From the NCBI GenBank assembly GCA_964035575.1, contig OZ037860.1:124001-188000 (forward strand): DNA of 64,000 nt, read 5' to 3'. Origin of the DNA: Rhynchopus sp. YZ270_cl-10. Its lineage: Eukaryota > Euglenozoa > Diplonemea > Diplonemida > Diplonemidae. This document shows positions 22,801-33,600 of this stretch, piece by piece (the stretch's first letter is position 1; each line of letters begins with the position of its first letter). The notes under the pieces are model-generated. The model made no database searches, was not told where the DNA came from, and saw only the letters and a list, made by a program, of their open reading frames with translations. The position numbers were made by a program, and so were the translations under genes.

Positions 22801-25034
22801 CTCCGCGTCCCGAAACAGCGCACAACCCAAAGCATGTGGCGCTGACCTCCCAAGCTCAGACCCCACAAAAACCAGAACCCAGATGGCCACACACTGCAAA
22901 GCACCTCTCAACGCATCGGCGACCCTGATCCTGCGGAAAACTGGGTGCGCTGCCGGGGAGGGCGGACGATTGCAGGGCGCCTTGCGCCGACGGAGCCTGC
23001 CCGCCTGTGACTTGGTCCAGTTCAAGGACCGGTGTCCTCGTCGCGTCCTCCTGGTCCTCCTGCCCACCAGCCACAAAATGAGATGACTGAGGGTAGGGGC
23101 GCGTCTGTCCTTCCACAGATCCAGGACCGCGAACGACACAAACACTCCCCACTCAGGTGCCTCGGCTACCCAGCAGGGGTCAGGCTGACGCAAGGAGGTG
23201 AAGACCTCCCAGAGGTTGCACCACCAGTCGAACCAAAACTCTATCTGTACACACCCCTTTTGCCACACCCGCATCATCACACAGCCACTCTGTCCTTCTC
23301 GCCCCGCAAGGCTGACCCCGAACACCAGCATACCTCGCTCACCACCCCCTAGGTTGTTGTCGCTGATGTTGTTGCTGCGTCTGCTGTTGATGTTGGTGCT
23401 GCTGTTGGACCTGCTGTTGGAACTGCTGCTGCAGAAGTCTTTGGAACTGCAGTTGAAACTGCTGTTGTGCCTGCTGTTGGAACTGCTGCTGGAACTGCTT
23501 TTGGAGACGCTGTTGGAACCGCTGCTGCAGAAGTCTGTGGAACTGCTGTTGAAACTGCTGTTAAGCCTACTGTTGGAACTGCTGTTGGACCTGCCGTTAG
23601 AGCTGCTGCCGCAGAAGTCCTTGCTGATGAAACTGTTGTTAAGCCTGCTGTTGGAACTGCTTTTGGAAACGCTGTTGGAACTGCTGCTGCAGAAGCCATT
23701 GGAACTGCTGTTGAAACTGCTGTTGTTGAGCCTGCTGTTGGAACTGCTGATGGACCTGCCGTTGGAGCTGCTGCCGCAGAAGTCCTTGCTGATGAAACTG
23801 CTGTTGTGCCTGCTGTTGGAACTGCTGCTGGAACTGCTTTTGGAGACGCTGTTGGAACCGCTGCTGCAGAAGTCTGTGGAACTGCTGTTGAAACTGCTGT
23901 TAAGCCTACTGTTGGAACTGCTGTTGGACCTGCCGTTAGAGCTGCTGCCGCAGAAGTCCTTGCTGATGAAACTGTTGTTAAGCCTGCTGTTGGAACTGCT
24001 TTTGGAAACGCTGTTGGAACTGCTGCTGCAGAAGCCATTGGAACTGCTGTTGAAACTGCTGTTGTTGAGCCTGCTGTTGGAACTGCTGATGGACCTGCCG
24101 TTGGAGCTGCTGCCGCAGAAGTCCTTGCTGATGAAACTGCTGTTGTGCCTGCTGTTGTGCCTGTTGCTGGAACTGCTTTTGGAAACGCTGTTGGAACTGC
24201 TGCTGCAGAAGCCATTGGAACTGCTGTTGAAACTGCTGTTGTTGTGCCTGCTGTTGGAACTGCTGCTGGACCTGCTGTTGGAACCGCTGCTGCAGAAGTC
24301 TGTGGAACTGCTGTTGAAACTGCTGTTAAGCCTACTGTTGGAACTGCTGTTGGACCTGCCGTTAGAGCTGCTGCCGCAGAAGTCCTTGCTGTTGAAACTG
24401 CTGTTGTTGAGCCTGCTGTTGGAACTGCTGATGGACCTGCCGTTGGAGCTGCTGCTGCAGAAGTCTTTGGAACTGCAGTTGAAACTGCTGTTGTGCCTGC
24501 TGTTGGAACTGCTGCTGGAACTGCTTTTGGAAACGCTCGTGGAACTGCTGCTGCAGAAGCCGTTGGAACTGCTGTTTAAACTGCTGTTGTGCCTGCTGTT
24601 GGAACTGCTGTTGGACCTGCTGTTGGAACCGCTGCTGCAGAAGCCTTTGGAACTGCTGGTGAAAAAGCTGTAGAGCCTGCTGTTGGAACTGCTGCTGTAA
24701 AGGCCTTTGGAACTGCTGCTGCTGCACACCAGGGGTGATACTGGGACCCCACCCAGGACTCCGAAGATTTCGTTTTTGCTGCTATCACAGTTGCAGCCAC
24801 TGATGTGGTTGGGCATACATTGCCTCTTTTTGGGGATATCATGGGGGGAAGGGGGGTGTGGGTTGTTATGACAACAGTTCTTTGCTTTGTTGCCTCCACA
24901 CACGTTTTTGTTGCTGCTATCAAAGCTGCAGCTGCTTGGGTTGTTGGGCTCAAGAGGCCTCTTTTTGGGGTAAAAAAGGGGGGGAAGGGGGCTCCTGCTA
25001 CTGCTGTTGATGCAGCTTAAGTTGTTGCTCCTGT

Positions 25035-25075
<41 letters not shown>

Positions 25076-26721
25076 TTGTTGCTGCTGTTGTTGCTGCTGC
25101 TCTTGTTGCTGCTGTTGCTGCTGCTGCAGTTGCAGCTGGTGTAGCATATGTTGTTGCTGCTGTTGCTGCTGCTGCTGCTGTTGCTGCTTTTGTTGCTGCT
25201 GTTGCTGCTGCTGCTGTTGCTGCTGTTGCTGCTGTTGCTGCTGTTGCTGCTGTTGCTGCTGTTGCTGCTGTTGCTGCTGTTGCTGCTGTTGCTGCTGTTG
25301 CTGCTGTTGCTGCTGTTGCTGCTGTTGCTGCTGTTGCTGCTGTTGCTGCTGTTGCTGCCGTTGTTGCTGCTGCTGCAGTTGCAGCTGGTGTAGTATATGC
25401 TGCTGTTGCTGCTGTTGCTGCTGTTGCTGGTGTTGCTGCTGTTGCTGCTGTTGCTGCTGTTGCTGCTGTTGCTGCTGTTGCTGCTGTTGCTGCTGTTGCT
25501 GCTGTTGCTGCTGTTGCTGCTGTTGCTGCTGTTGCTGCTGTTGCTGCTGTTGCTGCTGTTGCTGCTGTTGCTGCTCTTGTTGTTGCTGCTGTTGCTGCTG
25601 TTGCTGCTGTTGCTGGTGTTGCTGCTGTTGCTGCTGTTGCTGCTGTTGCTGCTGTTGCTGCTGTTGCTGCTGTTGCTGCTGTTGCTGCTGTTGCTGCTGT
25701 TGCTGCTGTTGCTGCCGTTGTTGCTGCTGCTGCAGTTGCAGCTGGTGTAGTATATGCTGCTGTTGCTGCTGTTGCTGCTGTTGCTGGTGTTGCTGCTGTT
25801 GCTGCTGTTGCTGCTGTTGCTGCTGTTGCTGCTGTTGCTGCTGTTGCTGCTGTTGCTGCTGTTGCTGCTGTTGCTGCTGTTGCTGCTGTTGCTGCTGTTG
25901 CTGCTGTTGCTGCTGTTGCTGCTCTTGTTGTTGCTGCTGTTGCTGCTGTTGCTGCTGTTGCTGGTGTTGCTGCTGTTGCTGCTGTTGCTGCTGTTGCTGC
26001 TGTTGCTGCTGTTGCTGCTGTTGCTGCTGTTGCTGCTGTTGCTGCTGTTGCTGCTCTTGTTGTTGCTGCTGTTGCTGCTGTTGCTGCTGTTGCTGGTGTT
26101 GCTGCTGTTGCTGCTGTTGCTGCTGTTGCTGCTGTTGCTGCTGTTGCTGCTGTTGCTGCTGTTGCTGCTGTTGCTGCTGTTGCTGCTGTTGCTGCTGTTG
26201 CTGCTGTTGCTGCTGTTGCTGCTGTTGCTGCTGTTGCTGCTGTTGCTGCTGTTGCTGCTGTTGCTGCTGTTGCTGCTGTTGCTGCTGTTGCTGCTCTTGT
26301 TGTTGCTGCTGTTGCTGCTGTTGCTGCTGTTGCTGGTGTTGCTGCTGTTGCTGCTGTTGCTGCTGTTGCTGCTGTTGCTGCTGTTGCTGGTGTTGCTGCT
26401 GTTGCTGCTGTTGCTGCTGTTGCTGCTGTTGCTGCTGTTGCTGCTGTTGCTGCTGTTGCTGCTGTTGCTGCTGTTGCTGCTGTTGCTGCTGTTGCTGCTG
26501 TTGCTGCTGTTGCTGCTGTTGCTGCTGTTGCTGCTGTTGCTGCTGTTGCTGCTGTTGCTGCTGTTGCTGCTGTTGCTGCTGTTGCTGCTGTTGCTGCTGT
26601 TGCTGCTGTTGCTGCTGTTGCTGCTCTTGTTGTTGCTGCTGGTGTAGCTCCTGCTGCTGCTGCTGCTGATGCAGACATGCAGCACCACCCACAACGCCCC
26701 CAAAAGGGCCTTCCTCCTCAT
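19801..26721 (-). CDS. LINE A copy 1 polyprotein, N-terminal piece (OTU1, finger, RT)
   Basis: Starts at MRRKALLGALWVV (26721), the same start as in copy 2, because upstream similarity is leader-like. It contains a hugely expanded low-complexity region (25.0-26.66 kb), a second Ser/Asn/Phe-rich repeat region, hydrophobic segments, OTU-like domain 1 (TNDCGYVAL...DSHFEAVEL), a C2H2 finger (CPFDGCRAG...LLQHMRRH) and the reverse transcriptase (KIDYRNAFN, GAQQGDPLGPLLFSL, WYLDDGSL). It is interrupted at 19801 by LINE C, after which the frame runs on into unrelated codons. Apart from the repeat expansion it is nearly identical to copy 2. Confidence 0.85.
23345..24730 (-). repeat. Degenerate minisatellite inside the LINE A copy 1 ORF
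   Basis: Tandem variants of a GTTGGAACTGCT-type unit, with higher-order duplications of about 350-400 bp. On the minus strand it encodes Ser/Asn-rich text with recurring DFCSSSSN/NGFCSSSS blocks. Copy 2 has only about 580 bp of it (43225-43800), so length varies strongly between young copies. Confidence 0.85.
25020..26660 (-). repeat. CAACAGCAG nonamer/trinucleotide expansion (~1.6 kb) in the LINE A copy 1 ORF
   Basis: A long, nearly pure array of GCTGCTGTT on the plus strand. In the ORF frame it reads (Ser-Asn-Ser)n. The other two minus frames read poly-Gln and (Ala-Ala-Thr)n, and plus frames read poly-Leu; all stay open for hundreds of codons. Copy 2 has only about 50 bp at the same place (44165-44215). 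Confidence 0.95.
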
Positions 26722-26772
26722 TTTTAAAAAAGCAAAAACCAAAAAACGAAAACAAAGAAGGACAAGACACAC

Positions 26773-26807
<35 letters not shown>

Positions 26808-26808
<1 letters not shown>

Positions 26809-27630
26809 GTGTTGTTCAACTTAGCCCTAGGCTCGACTTTTTTTTGTTCCACATCAAACTGGACAGGGCAAGGGGGGTACGTTTATAATGCACATGAAAG
26901 GCGCTTGGTCCGAGCGAAGCGAGGGCCAAAAGTCTTACAATCAGTACATGTGCCGGTTTAGTTAGAACGAGGCACAAAAGTGAATTAAACGAGGGAGATA
27001 TTTGTCATCAGCATGTCGCCCTATTATGTATCGTTGTTTGCCGAGCGAAGCGAGGCATACAACTATATTTAGCTCTATGACAATTTGGGATAAAGGAGGG
27101 GTGAACATTAACACGGGAGAGGCAGGGGTGAATATAGACTGTCCAGTCTGTGTGGTTTTGCTGTATTTCCAGTATTGGTGCCCAGCTGGTTCTGGAGGGG
27201 AGGAAGGGGCGGGATGGGGCTTTCTTTTTACAATACGAAGTTCCTTTCTTGTTACTTTTGTTTTGTCTCTTGTAGTCTTTTTTGTTTGGATGATTAACGC
27301 CAGTAGCGACCCCCCATGGAACTCGTAGGGGATGGGGTGGGGGAAAAAATCTCCGTCGCTTACTCCTAGGCCGACGCCCACAGACAAACCGCCTCCTTGG
27401 CTTACTCCTGACGTTTTCTGTGAGGGGGAAGATTTGGAATTTACATACAAGGGGCTTGACACCAGGGGGATTACACACATGTATCTAATGGGAGGGGTTG
27501 GGGGTAAAAAGGAAACAGGGAACTAAACAGGTGTTGCTACACACAAAAGTTGGGGTGGGGGAAAATAACAGAGAAGGGAAGGGCAACAGTGCCCACATAA
27601 ACCACAATCACAACCAATCGCGAGGCCCTT
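26808..27630 (-). other. LINE B 3' UTR, with a 121-bp segment repeated elsewhere
   Basis: Shares its terminal 28 bp with LINE A. 27000-27120 is about 95% identical to 49992-50112 in the host intergenic region. No coding capacity is evident. Confidence 0.7.
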
Positions 27631-30600
27631 CTATTTGAAGGTCGCCTCCATCATCAGCACCAGGACCGCCCTAAGCGCCCCGTACTGACTCGTCTGCCGT
27701 CCTCCGACGCGCCCCAGCTCCTCCCGCTGATCCCACCACGCGTCCAGCGCCTCGTACGCCACCTCCGGTGCCAAGGGAGTCATTCCCTCTCGCCTGGTCC
27801 CTCCCCTGGGGAAGAAGCAGTCCGCCCACTCTTCGACATTTCTCGGCACCCTGTCCCCTTCCTTCTGGCTGTGTGGGACTAACCCTTTCGCCTCCACATC
27901 CGACCCTCGCGAGATAGGGGGAGAAGGCCGCCTTGCTGTGGTCTCCGCAGACCTGTCCTCCACTACACCGGAGCGACGAGTGTGGTTCCCCTGCGCCCGC
28001 CGCGAAGTCCCAAGGGTGGTCAGCTTCGTCCTTCTTTCCGCGTGGGACTTAGCCGTCCATCCACCAGTCTTCGCTGAACCCAAGTGGTGGTCACCAGTCA
28101 GAGCTGTTGGTGTGGTGTTGTAGCTCTGCTCTGATGGCCCCCAGACGAAGGATTCTGCTGCGGTTGCGGTGTTGTTGTCCATGGTGGTGTCGTGGTCGGC
28201 GCAGTCGGCGGAATCCTCCTCATCCATAACCTCCTCCTTCACCTCCGTTGCCGCGTCCTGTGGGGGAGCTGGGTTGCTGTTGTAGTAGCTACCTCCCACT
28301 GTCTGCGATGTTGTCGGCTGAACTGGCTGAACTGGCTGAACTGGCTTTGCCCTCAGCACACACTTTGCGTTGGCGCTCCCACATCCCTCACACCATGTGC
28401 GCTCGCAGGAACTACAAAACCAGTGGGGGACACTACATTCGGTGATGAGTGCGCAGTTTTCGCACGTGAGCAATTCCCCCTGTCTCCCCGGGCGCTCCTC
28501 CATCCGTGACAGCGCTCCGGTGCTGTGGCACTGCATCTCTGGAAGGGGGGTGTCGGGGGCAAGGCTTCGCAGATATGCAAACGTGTTGTCTGTCATGCAT
28601 AACGGCGAGAAGTGGCCAGCCTCGTGAGCTCCTGTGTGCAGCACTGCTACGGCCCCGTTCGACTTGCTGGCTGGTCTATGGATGTGCACCTTAGAGTCCG
28701 ATGACACGACCGCCACAATGACTACCTGCAAAGCCCGTGCCAGACCCGCCAGTGCTGTCTGGTCCGCCCACGACCTGCGATCCCTGTTCCCTGCCAGGCT
28801 CATCCATCGCACCCAGGTCGCGAGGTCGGGCATCGCATTTCTCGCCAGGTCAGCATCTCTCTTCACTCTCTCCACCGCCAGGGACCGAAGGGTCGACGAT
28901 GTCACCACCTTCCAGCTCCGCACTGACCAGCACACTGCGTCGAACGCACAGTCTCCTACTCGGAACGGCACGGGCACCTGCGGTCGGGACAGCCCCCACT
29001 TCACCAAGTTGGCCTCCAGTTCGCTGTGGGGGGTTGGGTCCTGTGCTGCTGTCTCTGGCGCCGTTTCCTTCTCGTTGCCTGTCTCTGGCTCCTCCTCCGC
29101 ACTCACCCTGATGTCTCCCTGGTGGTCGTCTGTCACTTCCAGGTTAGGTAGATGGTCGGGGGGCAAGCGTATCAAGTCCCCCTCTTCCGGGTCGACGGTG
29201 GGATCTAAGTCCACACGCTCTCGCAGAGGACCCCTCAGGCAACCAGTCAGAGACCCTCGATCCGTCGCGGCCTTCCCGATCTGTCGCTGCAGCGTCGTCC
29301 CTAGCCCCCAATTCCACCTCTGTGACATCTCCACTCTGTTCCCAAGCTTCCTGTCCGCTGCGAAACGGAGCATCTGCTGCCATATCGACGCCGCCGCGGG
29401 TCCCAGACCTCCTGTGGTCTCCAGGGCGAAGGGTGTGAACGCCAGCCGCTCCGCCGCACACGCGTCACCATGCTTCTTCCTCTTGGCAGTTTCCGCCTTC
29501 GTCGCCGCGTACCCCTTCGCGACTGCGGCACCCTGCACCATCGACGCTGACGTCGGCGTCCACACAGTCACATCGATAGCTCGTCCTCTCGACTCCCCGA
29601 CCCCTGTGGACAGCAGAATGTCAGCGGGCTTGTTGTTGCCCAGGATGAGGTGGTTGGGTTCCAGGATGGGGCTCAGACCTGCCTCATTTGCTGCTCCATA
29701 CACATAATCGCGTACTGAGTTATGTCGCAGTATACGATGCCCACCCATTCTGCAGGCGAAGATGTGGTCCCCCCTGGTGTCCATGGGCTGGTTGCATTGC
29801 CTGCATGAGACACCCTCCGCGTATATGGGGAGGTGGAGGCGGAGTCTGGCTGCGGCCTTGAATGCAATCGGAGGGATGTAGTGCTCCCAGGTGGGGGGTG
29901 CAGTAAGCCAGGACCCTGCTTGGGGGAGGGCCAGAGAATTGAGACGCGCCTTGTCGTACGCATCACCCTTGACGAAGAGGTCCCGCAATTGTTCCTCCAG
30001 GATCCCTGCAGACAGATCACGTTGACGCAGGGGGACGGCTGGCTGCAGCTTGGGGTCAATCCTAGCACCTTCAGCCACTTGCTCGTTGTACAGCGTTGCC
30101 GTCCGTTCCCATCCTTCGGCGTCCCAGGTGAAGCTGGGGTCCAGTTCGGTGCACAGTTGGTGCAGGCCGCTCCTTGCTCCCATGGCTGCTGCAGTCCAGT
30201 GGTCGCGGATGCGGCGCACGCCCATGCCCCCTACCCTACATGGCAGTGCGGCCTGTCTCCGTGCTTCTTCCGGCAGGCCTCCATCCTCATCACCAAAAAG
30301 CGCGGCCAGGGCAGCGTCTACCTCCTTGTCGTACTGGCTGAGGTACTTGTGGGTGCACGCGTGACCAATGGCTCTCATGTAGAAAACCATGCGTGCAAAC
30401 CCCTCGCACTGACGGAGTAATGTCAGTCCAGCCTGCGAGTCAGACACCTTCTGCAGCAGACGCAGTTGCACCGCGAATTCCTCCACCTTCTTCTCCATGT
30501 ACGCTTCGCAGTACTCGTCGTCCCCGATTGGCGCCCCCAGGAACGCAAAGCCTCCATACTTCACGCTCATCACTTTTCCTTCACAGGCTGAGCAAGTCTC

Positions 30601-33600
30601 CGCCAAGTCAGTGGTGTGGCTGCACACGGGGAGGCCAGCTCTGTCCAGGTCCAACGGAGTCTGCTGTCCTAGGGCGATGACTTCACACTTTGACAGCTTC
30701 ACCTTCAGCCCCAGCTCCGCACTGCGTGTCCTCACTAACTCCAGCGCTCGAGCCACCGCCTCTGGGTTCCCCATGATCGTCCCATCATCGAGGTACCAGA
30801 TGCTACAGTCGATGCCCTGGACTGCACGCACTTCGTCTGTCAGTGCTTTGATCCCCAGGGAGAAGAGTAGGGGCCCTGCGGGGTCGCCTTGCTGCGCGCC
30901 TCTGGTGGATGGGATCATCTCGTCACCATACACTAGCCCGGTGTGGGAGTTGTAGCACCATTCGACCCACGGTGAAATGGACGGGAGATATTTCCTTGTG
31001 GCTTCCAGAAAAGTCTTGCGAAAGATGCTGTTGAATGCGTTCTCGTAGTCAATCTGTACGATCACTTTGTCGCTCCCCTGGTGTCGTTTTGCGTATGCTG
31101 CCACAACCATTGTCGCCGCTTCCAGTCCACCGTCCACCGCCACCCCAACTTGTCTCCCTGGCAGCAGCACTCCTCGTGCCTTTTCCCTCACAGACGCCAC
31201 CTCGATCTTGCTCACGACTCGCCGAAGTGTGTTGCCTGCAGAGATGGGGCGGACGTCGCCTTGGTCACCCTTCTTTAACGCCACCAGAGTAGCTCCTGCC
31301 ATGAACATAGCTGTCTCGGAGGGGGCTTTCCCGCGTCGCAGCAGGTCCAGGACTTGCGTCATCAGTGGCAAGATGTTCAGGTCCGGGTGTTTGACCATCC
31401 ACCCCTTGAGGTGATCCCCGCGCAGACCAAAGGGACCTGGAGCAGAGCCCTTTGCCATGCTATTTATGGCTTTGAGGGCGGCGATCGGCTTCAGCGGCTC
31501 GGAAGCAATTTCCGGCAGAGAAGTGGCAGGTTGGGGTTCCTCATGGGGGTGCTTTCTGCGGAGGATGTCTGTGGATTCCTCAGTACGCTCTGCCAGCCCA
31601 CCCTTGTGGAGGCGGCTCATCCCTGCTGCCATCCTCCCATTCCGCACCTCCCGGACCATCGCCTTCTCCCTTTCTTCCCACGTTGGTTCCTTCCGCTCCT
31701 TCTCCTTCTTCGTACCGCCTGTGCGATTCGCAGCTGCTCGCCACATTGCTGCGATCTCACCTTCTCTCCACTCATCCACATCCTTCTGCCGCAAGACTGC
31801 CACCTTCGTCTTGAGGTGCTTCCCACCTCGCTTCGCCGGTAGGACCAGCTTCGCGAACATGCACAAACGTTTCCAGCTTGCCTCATCGCCAACTGCGGCC
31901 ACATCCTCAAGTGCCTGGGTGAACTCCACAGCGGCTGGACGGTCGATGCTCGTGGGGATCGCATCTGTTGTCCTGATGGGGATTTGAGCTATCTCCCACC
32001 ACTCCGGCAAGTCAACGTCGTCTGCCTTTTCCACTGCGGTGCGTTCCCTGGGTGTGGGCTTTGCGATCGCCTTTACCAGTTTCGCACACTGAAGACATGT
32101 CTCCTTCGATGCCGACCGTATCCCCCCACACGCTTCACACTGTCCTAACCCCAACTTGTTGAGGGTGTCGTGGGGGATGTGGTCGCCGGAAGACAGGTGT
32201 GCACCGATGTGTGTGCGCAGGCCGGGAACAGAGAAGGGCTGGGGACGGTGTAGACTGCTTCCGTTGCAACACGGAACAGGGCAGAAGAGCCTCGGTGCAT
32301 CAGCCCCCAGAGGAGAAGGCGACTCCTTCGTCATGGCAGGGATGGGTGTTGCTGTTAGGCCTTTCGGGTCAAGCTCTGCGAAGGGGGCCGACTGGACCAT
32401 TGCCAGGGCGTTCTTTGGGTCCATTTGCACTTCCTCATAGTGATTATTGAGGAGTGAAACTACCCTGACGCGGCGGTCTTTCTGCGTCCGCAAGTCTTTC
32501 GATGAGGCTGCGGGGTTGATCGTCACCACTGGATTCGGCCCAGGCTGCACTACCGCTATCGTGGTGGACCATGCATTTGCTGCCAGGTGTAGGGTGAGGT
32601 GGTTGCCCCACACCTCAGGGTTGGTGAGGCCGTCAATGAAGCTTGACAGCTGTGCCTCGGTCTCGAAGTAGCGTCTGAGACCGGTCTTCACCTTCGTGAC
32701 CCGCGCTCTGTCAGCCAGCTCAGTGCGTGCTTTGCTGACATCCAAGTACAGCGCGTTCTTCTTACCCAGTAAGGCCACGTACATGCACTCGCCGTTGGCT
32801 GCGTTCGGCACCCTCTTCCCCCCATGCACCTCGAGGAATGCGTCAAGGTTTGCCGCCTCCTCCGGGTTGATGTCCCCGTCTGCTCCACCTGCCAGCGCCC
32901 CGGGCCCCAGGCTTATGCTCTGAGGTGACAGCTCCCACCCGTCCCCTGTCCCCGCCGGTCGCCTCAACCTCTGCATGAAAACCCACACCCTGCTGGCAAG
33001 TACTCGCAACCACAGCCTCCCGCTACGTGCTCTGTATCGGCCCTGTAGGAGCCCCTTCCTCAGCAGCACACTCAGCAGCTCTGCGTCCCGGATCAGTGCA
33101 CAACCCAAAGCCCGTGGCGCCGATCTCCCAAGCTCATACCCCACGCAAACCAGAGCCCAGATGGCCACCCACTGCAAAGCCACTCTCACAACGGCTGCCC
33201 TTATCCTGCGGAAAAGTTGAGAGGGCGGACGCTTGCATGGCGCCTTGCGCCGACGGAACCTGCTCGCCTGTGCCTTGGTCCAGTTCAAGGACCTGTGACC
33301 TCGGCGCGTCCTCCTGGTCCCCCTCCTACCCACCAGCCACAATATGAGGTGACTGAGGGTAGGGGCGCGTCTGTCCTTCCACATGTCCAGGACCGCGAAA
33401 GACACAAACACACCCCACTCAGGTGCCTCGGCTACCCAGCGGGGGTCTGGTCGGCGCAGAGAAGAAAGGCGTTCCCAAAGGATGCTCCACCAGTCAAACC
33501 CAAGCCCATGTTCTGCACGCCCCATGTGAACATTGGGGGTGATAAAGGTCCCCCACACCCGTAACGTCACACAGTAACTCTGTCCTTCTCGCCCCGCAAG

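Noticed and set aside
23198-26647. Plus-strand poly-Leu/Ala-Val ORFs
   Set aside because: They are translations of CTG/GTT repeats inside the minus-strand LINE ORF.
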